Assembly: GCA_038496675.1 (NCBI GenBank)
Contig: CM076652.1
Coordinates: forward strand, 12,435,164-12,499,163
Source: Rachycentron canadum
Lineage: Eukaryota > Chordata > Actinopteri > Carangiformes > Rachycentridae
Reading direction: 5' to 3'
DNA length: 64,000 bases
How positions within the stretch are numbered: position 1 is the first letter of the stretch; each line of letters opens with the position of its first letter. The notes below the pieces were generated by a model. That model made no database searches. It was not told the origin of the DNA and was given only the letters and a program-made list of their open reading frames with translations. Positions 12,401 to 21,751 of this stretch are shown here, in pieces. Both the position numbers and the translations under genes were made by a program.

Positions 12401-14088
12401 AAAAAAAAAGGAGGAATAGAAATTGGTCAAAAATCTGATTTTGTGGATACCTGAAAAATATGTTTTACCAACCACTGTTGGTGCATTTAGCCATGGAAAT
12501 TACAAACAATAACTAAAATAATTCCATTTAAGAGTTTTACTTTAAGAATTTAAAATGTTGCATTTTCATAAGGTGTAATAATAATCCAAATAATGAATCT
12601 CCTTTTGCTCATAAGAATTTCCTGTTATTGTATTATTGTCATGATAATTCTGCATATCTAGAAGTTGGTATAATTTTAAATGGTATATAATGAGCAATGA
12701 GGGGGAAAAAAATTAATCTAGTGCAGGCTTCCTGTGTGTAAAGTCTTAGATATTCATCAGTCAGTTATAAACATTGAATATACAAGCCTTGACAGGTTCT
12801 TGTAATTTCTCAATGTCTTATAGTGAAGTACTCATTTTCAATATTTTTTTAACTAGGACATTCAGTCTTAAATGTAGTCAGGCTGATCAAAATGTACTGC
12901 CTGTATCAAAAAAGCAAAAATTGGGAAGTATTGGTATTTTGGTATCTTTGGCTGACGAATGCAATGTGAAACAATAAAAAGGGAAATGCTAGGCATGTTT
13001 CTCAGAGGGGAAATGGCAGAGGCTATAGCTCAGGTAACAGTGCGGAAGGAAATTACATTAGCTTTACTCTACCTGGTAAAAGTAGATGATAAAACTTTGA
13101 AGAGAATGCAACATAAGGTGATTCAATTTAAGAACAATAAGTAAATAACATGAGAAACTGATGACCCCTTAACTGACTACGTGTTCTGTGTAATGGCACA
13201 GGATTTAAGTGAGAATGATGTTGAAATGACAGCACTAGTGACAAAAAAAAAAAAAAGGTATGTAATAAGAACAATGGTTATCCCATTTCATACCTGCAGC
13301 TCACACCAGGCCACCTCCACTGTGGTCTCAGTGTCCAAGCCCTTGTAGACAGTCTTGAAGGAGCCACGTCCAATTTCTATATCAAACTTTAGGAAACGCC
13401 CATCTGGTGATGTTCCTACTGCTTTGGTTTCTGCCTCTTCAATGTCATCCTGTACTTTTTTCTCAGCTTCTCTGAGCTCTGCTTCTGCTCTAGCCTTTGC
13501 AGAGTCCTTATCCTCTTCTTCCCCATCTTCTTCATGATGTACCTTCACCTCAGTGTTGCTTTCGGGCTCTGCTTGACTTGGCAATTTTCCTCCTAAGCCT
13601 GGTGCAGAGTGGGCTACTATCACCACCTCTCCATCACAGATATCTTGTACACTGGCTGGCTCCTGGTCTGAAGGCACTACATCCACCTTGGCTATCTCTA
13701 TATCTTTTCCTTCTTCTCCTCTCCTTCCACTATCAGCAGACTGATTTAGAGCTAAACTTGTTTCAGTCCTTGGCAAATGAACAGCAACAGCAGCTTGCTG
13801 TCGCTGGGGGACGGTTTCCCGTAGCTGAACACGTTGAGGTGCAGGGATGGGGATCTTGCTGGGTAAGGGGAGGGCCAATGCTGTAGCATTGGAATCACTG
13901 ATGACACTGCGGCGCAAGAAACGGTGTTCAGGGTTACATCGATCTCGCTCCATGGTATGATGCCGGCGTCTCACTTCTGCTGGCCGGCACTCACCCACCA
14001 TGGAATCTGAACCAGAACTTGGGCCATTTCCACTCTTCTGAGGGGGAGCAAGGAACTTCACCATTTTGTCGTCTGGGTTTTCCGACAT
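458..14088 (-). CDS. wnk1: wnk1, WNK lysine-deficient Ser/Thr kinase, 5' part of gene (11 coding exons in window)
   Basis: WNK1 is a cytosolic, chloride-sensing kinase that phosphorylates SPAK/OSR1 and so controls cation-chloride cotransporters and cell volume. Exons on the minus strand: 14088-13294, 6576-6404, 6093-5873, 4199-4042, 2710-2622, 2533-2314, 2145-2044, 1890-1509, 1388-1225, 959-876 and 493-458. All have GT-AG borders and their phases join, giving about 808 residues. The WNK hallmark is visible: the glycine-rich loop reads GRGSFK, with the catalytic Lys at about residue 245, and Cys (about 262) stands where other kinases have the VAIK lysine. HRDLK is at about 359-363, DLG at about 380-382, and activation-loop serines at about 390 and 394 (the RASFAKS segment). 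A PF2-like autoinhibitory domain follows (about 490-580), then Gln/Pro-rich sequence. Human WNK1 is about 2,400 residues, so most of the C-terminal part lies beyond the left edge. WNK2/3/4 are less likely because the N-terminal tail (HTMERD, FLRRSVISDSNATAL) matches WNK1. Confidence 0.95.
876..959 (-). CDS. wnk1: wnk1 coding exon 10: Pro/Val/Gln-rich
   Basis: 84 nt, 28 codons, phase 0 at both ends: VQPQIQSVQPEVVPVAPTSQ then SVPGIPPQ. It resembles the QPQIPVATQPSVVPV region of WNK1. Acceptor TGCAAG, donor GTATAC. Confidence 0.82.
1225..1388 (-). CDS. wnk1: wnk1 coding exon 9: Ser/Gln-rich
   Basis: Acceptor CATACAG and donor GTGAGT. The split Ala codon joins exon 8, then GHMGDRLPGSSILSETQAPQ and a Gln-rich stretch ending QMQQQQLSG. 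164 nt, phase 0 at the end. Low-complexity composition matches the WNK1 linker but is weakly conserved. Confidence 0.85.
1509..1890 (-). CDS. wnk1: wnk1 coding exon 8: Gln/Pro-rich region
   Basis: Starts VREDQEKRRLEEEQQSQ, which continues the WNK1 helix, then becomes Gln/Pro/Ser-rich and ends near PENDQHQQLQHTGG, a counterpart of the WNK1 ADQHQQLQ segment. Acceptor CTTGAAG, donor GTGTGT inside GGAGGTGTG. The 3' border is the less certain one: reading on to a later donor would add a few residues. Confidence 0.88.
2044..2145 (-). CDS. wnk1: wnk1 coding exon 7
   Basis: 102 nt, 34 codons: VESGYVCEGDHKTIAKAIK then DRVSLISRKRAQRQQ, the end of the autoinhibitory domain and a basic helix. Acceptor CTGTAG, donor GTGTGT, phase 0 at both ends. 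Confidence 0.95.
2314..2533 (-). CDS. wnk1: wnk1 coding exon 6: end of kinase and PF2-like autoinhibitory domain
   Basis: Reads YSIKDLLNHAFFQEDTGVRV, ELAEEDDGEMEAIKLWLRIE, DIKKLKGKYKDNEAIEFSFD. The second half is the PF2/CCT-like fold that in WNKs binds RFxV peptides and inhibits the kinase. Acceptor ATTTAG, donor GTGATT, 220 nt. Confidence 0.96.
2622..2710 (-). CDS. wnk1: wnk1 coding exon 5: kinase C-lobe
   Basis: Encodes GVKPGSFDKVAIPEV, then KEIIEGCIRQYKDER, the conserved end of the WNK kinase C-lobe. Acceptor CCATAG, donor GTTTCT, 89 nt, ending two bases into the Arg codon. Confidence 0.95.
2711..4041 (-). other. wnk1 intron between kinase exons 4 and 5
   Basis: In mammals the equivalent intron holds the promoter and exon 4a of the kinase-deficient kidney form. 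I looked for a cysteine-rich start exon with a good donor and saw none that convinces. Otherwise AT-rich unique sequence. Confidence 0.5.
4042..4199 (-). CDS. wnk1: wnk1 coding exon 4: activation segment and kinase C-lobe
   Basis: Reads TPEFMAPEMYEEKYDESVDV, then [20 protein letters not shown] and QNAAQIYRRVTS. This holds the WNK APE motif and helix F. Acceptor TTTAAG, donor GTAAGT, 158 nt, leaving in phase 0. Confidence 0.96.
4200..5872 (-). other. wnk1 intron 3
   Basis: Intron between activation-loop exons. It contains A-rich tracts near 5120-5180 and purine-rich sequence near 4370-4440. No exon or RNA gene seen. Confidence 0.6.
5873..6093 (-). CDS. wnk1: wnk1 coding exon 3: catalytic and activation loops
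   Basis: Begins YLKRFKVMKIKVLRSW and contains IIHRDLKCDN (catalytic Asp at about 361), KIGDLGLATLKRASFAKS (Mg-binding Asp at about 380, activation-loop serines at about 390 and 394) and VIG. Acceptor TTTTAG, donor GTACGA, 221 nt. Codon halves match exons 2 and 4. Confidence 0.96.
6404..6576 (-). CDS. wnk1: wnk1 coding exon 2: kinase N-lobe
   Basis: Reads DRKLSKAERQRFKEEAGMLK, then GLQHPNIVRFYDSWE and VLVTELMTSGTLK. These are the alpha-C helix and beta-4/5 of WNK1. Acceptor CTGCAG, donor GTGAGT, 173 nt, enters in phase 0 and leaves mid-codon (AC). It is separated from exon 1 by a 6.7-kb intron. Confidence 0.95.
6959..6989. repeat. possible DNA-transposon end
   Basis: The words CAGTGGGGTCCAAAAGTCTG and AGACC resemble the ends of Tc1-like elements that are common in fish. 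I found no matching inverted partner within about 1 kb, so it may be a solo end or chance. A weaker relative (GTGGGGACAAAAGTTGAGAC) is near 37759. Confidence 0.35.
12017..12062. promoter_or_regulatory. NRF1-type palindrome plus CACGTG E-box in wnk1 intron 1
   Basis: TGCGCATGCGCA at 12017-12028 is a perfect 12-bp palindrome containing the NRF1 consensus. CACGTG lies at 12057-12062 next to a G-rich run. Both stand out against AT-rich intron. Function is inferred from motifs only. Confidence 0.4.
13294..14088 (-). CDS. wnk1: wnk1 coding exon 1: start, N-terminal tail, kinase glycine-rich loop
   Basis: Residues 1-265. I chose the ATG at 14088 (MSENPDDK, G at -3) because the frame upstream to 14121 has no ATG. 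The tail has HTMERD and RRSVISDSNATAL, an acidic Glu/Lys stretch, then FLKFDIEIGRGSFKTVYKG with the atypical catalytic Lys. The exon ends CTGCAG with donor GTATGA. An acceptor (TTTTTCAG) at 14125 shows that the 5'UTR is probably spliced. Confidence 0.93.
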
Positions 14089-14124
14089 CCCACCACCCAC
14101 ACTAAGAGTAAGGGGGTACAATAA
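14089..14124 (-). other. wnk1: wnk1 5'UTR, part in the first coding exon
   Basis: Follows acceptor TTTTTCAG and precedes the chosen ATG. The frame is open through it (LLYPLTLSVGGG), so a longer N-terminus is formally possible. Confidence 0.6.
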
Positions 14125-15379
14125 CTGAAAAATTACAATAAGGATATATCCATGTCCATCATACAGGCTTATATGAGCAGTAGCTAGCTGTGCTTTAAAA
14201 AGAAAAAAGATAGAAAGTCTTACAACTTCTATCTATGTCTTTTTTTTTTTTATTGCTCAAAGATGGTCTTTATATATATATAATGCAGAGACTGGAGTTG
14301 TAAGATGGGAGGTGTTCTCTTGTAAATGGAAAAAGATTGAACACCACAGCAGAACACAGAGTGTTGATGTTGACACACAAGTCCCTTTAGGTCTCCACCA
14401 TCCATCCTGTAAGACACAGGGTGCAGCTTCTCTCGAGCATAAGGGATCACTGGAGAGAAACAAATGTGCACAGCCTGCAACAGGCAGCAAACTTCCTATT
14501 GTAGGCAATGGTAGGATAGCCAGACACTCCAGATATGCTCAAGTCCAGTTTCACTGCAAAAGAATAAAGAAAACAAAAGTTACCTGACGTGTTTTGGAAA
14601 GTAACCAACATTATGTCAAATATCAACAAGATTTGTAAGTGACCAGTCTAAGTATTCACAAATAGAATTTACAGTATACATAAAGTCTAATAACACTGCT
14701 TTACACATAAGCACAGATGACTCCCACACCACATGAAATGTATCACATGCATTTCTGTATTGCACTGAATACTGTCATTTTATGATTTTTTATAAATAAT
14801 AATAAATAAAGAATCTGTCTTTAAGGTGGATGCCCCGAGACAATTTGCTGTCTTGCCAAAGGACATGTCATGTACAGTGGGGCGCATGTTTACCATAACA
14901 GTGGTTCCAGTGCAGGTTCTACTCAATCTTTTTGTATTTTTCAACTGCCTTCAATCTATTAGCCATTCAAAATATTTATTTTGCAAGCATTACATATTTA
15001 ACACACTGATCTCTCGATGCCTCACATTTGCTCTAGGAGCAGAGGCAAGAGTAAATATAAATATTAAATAGTTTGGACAAAGATTAAGTTCAATAGTGAA
15101 ACGGCTTCAGGACATAAAGCTTCAGACCTAACTATATTAAACTTTTCCTGCAACGGAGTGGTGCAGATTAGTGAGATTATGACTGTAATTGTTAACAGAC
15201 TTGCAATGACAATCTTATTACTTATTAGTCATCTATACCCTGCCATTTTTGCTGCCATTACCAGCGTAGACAACTACAATGTCAAGACGAAACCTGGCAA
15301 TGTTAGGGACAATTACATCTTAATAAATAAAAACAGACGACAATGCAAATTAATTAAATTAGCAATTTAATTAACATAC
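14125..15379 (-). other. inferred wnk1 5'UTR intron
   Basis: Bounded by donor GTATGT (15379) and acceptor TTTTTCAG (14125). It includes an AT microsatellite near 14268-14282. A second donor-like site (CAGGTAAC, near 14583) could mark an alternative 5'UTR exon. Confidence 0.45.
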
Positions 15380-15480
15380 CGCCTTGCGTACCCGTTTCTT
15401 CGTCGCCTTAAAAGTGACACCATAGCCATTTGAAACGGCAACATCGAGCATACAAAGCAAGGAGGAGCAACGGCTCTTTG
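15380..15480 (-). other. wnk1: probable upstream exon of wnk1 (3' end defined, 5' end unknown)
   Basis: Minus-strand sequence ending CGCAAGGCG with donor GTATGT at 15379, inside the GC-richer start region. It fits splicing to the acceptor at 14125. The left limit is the donor; the start of transcription is unknown and may lie hundreds of bases further (to about 16.3 kb). Confidence 0.5.
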
Positions 15481-17220
15481 TTAGCTCGCTAACAAGCTCA
15501 GCTAGCACAGAGCTAGTTAGCTGACGTTAGCTAATCCTTAACCAGTGATACGTTAACCAACGATGAATTATTTTCCTGTCACGTCATTCACTCAAAATCA
15601 TTCTGTACTGTTTTAAGAAACAGCTTAGTTGTTTCACGCAGCTGACCCTTAATGTATTTTGTACGTTTCTTTAACCGTTAGCTGTAAGCGTTGACTGTAT
15701 ATTGACAACTTTACCGTATCCAAGTCCACCTTCCATCCCTGAGTGACTTAACATCACAAGCCTCGCTAATACACCGGATACGTTCGCCCTGTGTGACGCC
15801 GGTTGAAAAGCTACCAGGCAGTGACAAATAGCGCCAGTGCTACGCAGCTAGCTAACGTTAGCCAGACGGGTCTTACTGATGGCCTACAAAACTAGACCCA
15901 CCTCCTATCTGTCCCCATTCAATTTGACGTTATCTGAAGGGTTAATATCGCTGACGCTTCGTTTGCTGTCACCACACAGTGTAAAATACACTTTGACTCT
16001 GTGGTTCACGTCCGATATTTGTAGGCGTCTGTGAAACTATCGGCATCACGCTGCTTCTGTTTGATAACGTTTCGTTCGTTAGCTGCTTTTCGTCACCAAG
16101 TCTGGTTTGGCTAACAGTTGTAGCATCGTAGCTCTTCACGACCTAGCTTGCGGTGCCGGGTGGCAGTCAGCGACCTACCTCAGTATCGTATCCACAACAC
16201 AGCCAACGGTCATCGGCGTTGAAATTGTCCACACGGCGTGAATCTGTCTTGTCGTGTATGAAAGGGAACACATGAACGTTGTCCCTAAGCGTCAAGATGA
16301 CAGGTTACTCAGTCAGTGAATGTCAAAGTTGAGATTTGAGGTCTCGCTTTCAGTTGCTACATATTGACGAACAAACGGGTTTCTCTCCGAAAGCGCCTGC
16401 GCCAGGGAAGAATGACCTCATAACCATAACCATAACATACACGCACCAATTTGAAGCACCTTCATGAAAGATTTATTATATATTTTATTTAATCTGCCTT
16501 AGTGTTTTATTTTTTATCGTACTCACATAACTTTGGTGGCACGTTTTATTTAGTTCAATATGTCTGTTATGATAAATTTAAAAAAAAAATTATTTTAATT
16601 AATAGAGACGAGACACAAGTTTTTGATAGAACATTTATTTGATCACGTCATCATTAGTTGTTAATCAATGAAGAAATGTGATCCAGTTATTGAAATACAG
16701 AGAGGTATTGTTTGTGAGCCTAGATTTCTTTTATTTTGTGTACTGAAAAAAAAGAAAATCTTCAAGACCATTACACTGTTCTGCACCAACTATTTCGGTC
16801 GCACAGGTAAGCACTGCCCCCTGCTGGTATATATTGACTTATCATGGCGTGTGTATCCCCCCTATACAGCATTTCACCCAAAATGAAATGTCTACACCTG
16901 GAGACATTACGTTTTCAGTTTCTAATTAATATTTTATTGTCAATATTATGGGAAGATACTCTAGACTGAATAGTAATGAGCTAGGCCCCCGCTGGCGCCT
17001 GCCCACTGATCAATAACGACCCCACATCTTTTAGCTCTTCCATTATATTTACTCAAAGGTGTTGTGTTTGTGTCAAAATGCTCGCTGACCTGCTCCCTGT
17101 TATATCCTCGCACCACAAGTTCGTGACCGCGCGTTTAAAATTCAAGCGTGGCGAGAAAGAGTGTCGTGAACGCGCACAGGAGGCTTGACGTCACTGAGGC
17201 GCCCTGGCTCTCCTGAGCCG
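15400..17220. promoter_or_regulatory. divergent wnk1 / erc1 promoter region
   Basis: CpG-richer than its surroundings. It lies between the minus-strand first exon of wnk1 and the plus-strand 5' end of erc1. It holds many GCTAAC/GTTAGC words (15481-15534, 15847-15862, near 16074 and 16120), an NRF1-like GCGCCTGCGC at 16393-16402 and a full CRE at 17186. Exact start sites cannot be read from sequence. Confidence 0.6.
17186..17193. promoter_or_regulatory. full-length CRE palindrome
   Basis: TGACGTCA, the complete CREB/ATF site, in GC-rich sequence just upstream of the likely erc1 first exon. Presence is certain; use is inferred. Confidence 0.5.
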
Positions 17221-17364
17221 CTGGTACTGCTGGTGAAAAGATGGGAAAATCAGATAGACATCTATCGAGTAATTAACATAAAATGACCGTTTTTGCAGCT
17301 GATTTCCACTTGACAGAGGATTCATCACTGGCACCGGCGTGAGCTCTACCAGACAACGGGAAAG
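17221..17364 (+). other. erc1: possible erc1 noncoding first exon
   Basis: GC-rich sequence ending CGGGAAAG with donor GTAGTT at 17365. It would splice to the acceptor at 18743. No long frame is open. The start coordinate is a guess. Confidence 0.35.
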
Positions 17365-18743
17365 GTAGTTTGTATGGAGAGGTTTTCTCCACTGGCTATT
17401 GTGTTAGCGAGAGAGAGAAAAAAAATAGAGGTTCTGCTTGACCACATAAATTGGATGGACAAGCCTCCATATGTCACGTCGAGCTAATGCTAAATGTTTA
17501 GTGAATTTGCTATTTTAAGCTCTTCTCTTTGACAGTGGACTCGCAGTTAGCTACGTGAAGCTCTGAGTGGAGAAAACCGAAGCACAAAATGAAAATCCGT
17601 TCACCAGAGGAGGAAGAAAATGGATATGGTTTGATATGGGTGTCTCCAAAGCAGACCCTGTACGTTGTCGTTGGGATTGTGAAAAAAAAAAAAAAAAAAG
17701 GCTTAATTTCTGGTTTAATGCGTCACAATTTGACACTGCATTCAACGAACTAGTCACACCAGACATGTAGGTATCCATCTGTGAGGATATTATATCCATT
17801 TGTATCAATTTTTACAAGCTGGGAGATTTTTCCCTGACAGTGTCCACCATGGACCAATCCCCTTTGCCTCCCTTGCTAGTTTTAATCCATAGCGTCAGCA
17901 CATTGAAAAATGATTCATTTATTCCAGATTTTGTCCTCGGGCAAAATATGTGTACACGTCTCTCAGGAAAAACGACAACAATTTGGGGATAACACGTATT
18001 TAAAGGCGGATTGTCAGCCTTTGCTGTTAGCCGGTATGTTAACGTAACGTTAGCAGCTAGCAAGGCCACGCAGACTGCTAAGTTAAAGGGCTGTGGTGGA
18101 AATTCAGTTTAAAACAAAATATAAAACCGAGGACAAGACAGTATAGCCAGACACATTTCCGCGCACAAAAGATACGAGAAATATAACTCTTTCAATCTGA
18201 GATACCAAAGTTTCGACTCAAATGCTACTTACCAACAGGTACAACGTTATAGCATTCAACTTAACCTCTGATAAGGATAAACCTAAAATCAATGGCTCTT
18301 AAAGTTTTCCACATCTGTCCACAAGTAGATATGTAAATAGGCCGATGAGGGTGGACTCTATACTAAGGGACTCCATCTGGAAGAATATTTGTTCTTAGGC
18401 ATGACTTTATACAGTTACATAACTGTCTGTTTTGCAGGAAGAAATCCAGTAAAGACAGTGCAACTTAAGCACTCAGTCTCATTGTGATAATATGAAATGT
18501 ACTATTGCTCATGTGCTGGAGATGGGTAGAGACCTCTTCAATGACACCCAGTGGACTCTTGGACTGCATGATAAAACCACTGGGCTGTTGACATTTCCAG
18601 CTATTGACGTTGATTTAGTTAGCTTTCAATAATAATTCACTTGTCAGTTTTACATTATCCACGTGTCTTGTTGATTTATAACAGCTGTTATATGTATGCT
18701 ATTGTTGCACGGTTTATCGGTGAGAACTGTGTTTTCTTTGCAG

Positions 18744-18954
18744 ACTGGTGGGATACTGGCTAGCTCCTGTTGGAAGAGAGAAGTCTTTTTTTTATCATGA
18801 ACATTGTGCCGACTGTCTCCAGTTGAAGCAGGATCACCGCCACATTTCTACACAATTGCTGAAAGTTACAGGCACTAAATAAGCAAGAACATAACAGACA
18901 TTCAAGGTCATACTTAAGTTTTGCAGTCAGCTCCATTGTTCTATTTAGCAGAAG
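18744..18954 (+). other. erc1: erc1 5'UTR in first coding exon
   Basis: Starts after acceptor TTTTCTTTGCAG (18732-18743) and runs to the ATG at 18955. A later acceptor (TATTTAGCAG, near 18950) could shorten it. Confidence 0.6.
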
Positions 18955-19491
18955 ATGTATGGTAGTGCCCGCTCTGTTGGCAGAGGGGATGCCAACCATA
19001 GTGGAGGGAGAGATGAAGGTGGTAACCAGGGATCTGGCCGTTCTCCTCGTCTTCCCCGCTCACCCCGGATGGGACACCGTCGCACTAACAGCACTGGAGG
19101 CAGTGGAGGGGGACCTGGAGGAGCAGGAGGCAAGACACTTTCAATGGAGAACATCCAATCCCTCAATGCTGCGTATGCCACCTCAGGTCCAATGTACCTG
19201 AGTGACAATGAGGTTGCCATGGCAGGGGACCACATTCCTAAAAGTGGCGGGACTGTGACGACCATGGGGAGACAAAGGGTAACATATGGGTCAAGGGGCA
19301 GCAGCGGAGTGGTGGCTGCTAGCACTCCTAACATCTCCACCTCTGTGCCTGCCAACGCTGTGATGCCAGCAGGTATGATGGCAGGTGATGCTCTAGCTTT
19401 TGGGGACCACCACCTGGCCTCCACCGTACCCCATTCTCTGAGGCAGGCCAGAGACAACACCATACTTGACCTGCAAGCCCAGCTTAAAGAG
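18955..19491 (+). CDS. erc1: erc1 coding exon 1: start and Ser/Gly-rich head
   Basis: Residues 1-179. MYGSARSVGRGD, SPRLPRSPRMGHRRTNSTGG and KTLSMENIQSLNAAYATSGP match the ERC1 head. It ends STVPHSLRQARDNTILDLQ and QLKE. Donor GTATTT, phase 0. The long frame on the opposite strand is a shadow of this exon. Confidence 0.97.
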
Positions 19492-21692
19492 GTATTTTAA
19501 AAAATTACTTCAGTTTTTAAAATTTTTTGTATCAATGATGTGGGAAGGTTTCTTGCTAACTTTCTAGGTTTGACGAACCATATACCAGTATCCAGTATTT
19601 ATGTGCAACTCTTTTACCCTGCATTCTAAGGTCCTGCGTGAAAATGAGATGCTGCGGCGGGAAGTGGAAGTTAAAGAGAGCAAGCTCAGTTCCTCCATGA
19701 ATTCTATCAAAACCTTTTGGAGCCCAGAGTTAAAGAAGGAGCGAGCTCTCAGGAAAGATGAGGTTTCTAAGATTGCTGTCTGGAAGGAACAATACCGTGT
19801 GATTCAAGATGAAGCACAGGTGAGTGTCCCCTTATATATATTTTTTTTTGTTTGATAAGATTACCTAGATCAGTTTGAATTCCTGTTTCTAAACTCATCA
19901 ATGTTTTTTCTCAATCAGAACAAAGTCATCAGCCTGCATGGGTCAAATATGTTTCGCTGTAAAAATGCATTTTACAGTGTGTCAGCTTTAGTGCAAGCAT
20001 GTTTCCCTCCATCTTGTTTCTCCTACTGCATAGGTTAGAGGCAGTTTTTGAACATCTAGTTAATCCTCTTATACACAGCTATATGCTCATGCTTAATAGA
20101 TGAAAGAGGCCATAAATCTAATGGCTGCATTAGCATGGATGTGGTGAACAAGATAAAAATGTGTAGTATGTGCAACTTTAAAACTAGGTATATGTTCTGT
20201 ATTTTAACAACTGCAGAAAAAAAGAAAAAAAAAACAACTTGAGAATGACCTTCAATCATGGATAACAGCAATAAAAGCAGTTGTTAAAAATTAACAACAT
20301 TATTATTATTAAAATTATTATTTGCCTTTCAACAATATTGAATGTAAAATTTCTCTTCATGTTTTGGGCATGATGTGCCATACATTGAAGTGCAATGACC
20401 AAAAACCTGATAAGTAAATGTTTAATAATTTTTCACATAGACCTAAAATAATAACTCAGTATAAATACAAGTGGTGAGAGTAGTCAGGGTTTAGATGGAA
20501 GAACACTTACAAGAGTGAGTGTGTCTATGTATTGATAAAATCTTTTAATCTCAAAAGCAATCACACATATACTATACTATACTATATACTATATATGTGT
20601 GCTTTTGAGATTAAAAAAATTAATCAATTTCCCCATTCATTCAAGCTTTTTTTGTCAAAATTAAGCATAGTACAGTAAACTGGACTTGCACATCAGTGTG
20701 TTAGCCTGCACACATTCATAGACACTGTATGCCCACATTTAACAAGTGAATATATATTAAGGATATCTATTTTTAAACTTGCTGTATGTTGTGCAAGCTG
20801 TGCAAATTAAGTTTCACTAATGAAGAGGAATAGCTTTTGTTTCCCTGTGATTCTTAATGGTTGGGCTGACCTGTATAATTTGCTGTTTTCACTCCTGCTG
20901 AGTCTCAGAATCACATTGTGGACTAATTCCCAGTAATGCCCGACTAGCACAGGGCAAATTAGTGGGTGCTGTAATTTAAAGATGTCAGCCTCCACCTCCC
21001 ACATTGGCACACATGCAGCAGAAAGCATGGACACAGACACTCAAAATGCATTTAGTATGGCTTCAGTTGAACTGCATGAACATATGTCCAACTGACTGCA
21101 CATGTTTACAGTTATATGCTCATGGTCATGTGCATGTGTAGTTTGGATGTGTTGTCATGCTGGTTCACTGGTCACACTGTTTTCAAATCCCCAACTACAA
21201 GGCAATTCTCTCTATCTATTATGATAAGCACCTTTTATTATCTACCTATTGTGTAAAAGTGTGAAATGGCATCTTCCTTTTCTCATAAAAAAAGCTCAGA
21301 TTCACCTAATAATCATCAGCTATTTCTGACTCAATACTAGTTACCGCATAGATTAAAAATTACATTTATCATAGGATGTTGTGAAGTGCTGATAATGTTT
21401 TATCAGCTGATACACAGTAGTGATGTTGGTGCATCCGACATAAGATTTAAATGATAAGATCAAGAGAAAAAAAGTAAGTCAGTATGTATCATGTACTGAA
21501 CCTCTTGAAAATTAAAATTTTGTGTGTTAAAATCAGTGTTGTGGATATTTGTATTGTGTGTGCTGTGTCATTATGACTTGCGACTGATCAGTGTAGTTAG
21601 TTCATCACTTCTCCTATGCTTTGTGCTCTCGCAAATGCCTGACTGTTATCTCTCCTCAGGCAGAGAGTGAGAATATAGGAAGGGAAGCGAGA

Positions 21693-21751
<59 letters not shown>

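Larger units (their letters stand above)
6577..13293 (-). other. wnk1 intron 1 (6.7 kb)
   Basis: Large AT-rich intron. Contents noted: C and A homopolymers near 6678-6700, a transposon-end-like motif near 6959, a poly-T run near 8766-8788, a poly-G run near 9640-9656 and an NRF1/E-box cluster near 12017-12062. No coding exon seen. Confidence 0.6.

Noticed and set aside
13497..13886. 129-codon plus-strand frame
   Set aside because: Antisense shadow of wnk1 exon 1.
15400..17400. RAD52 between wnk1 and erc1, as in human
   Set aside because: No RAD52-like frame or exon is visible on either strand here or elsewhere in the window.
18945..19463. 172-codon minus-strand open frame
   Set aside because: It lies fully opposite erc1 coding exon 1, whose GC-rich codons leave the other strand open. 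No family resemblance.
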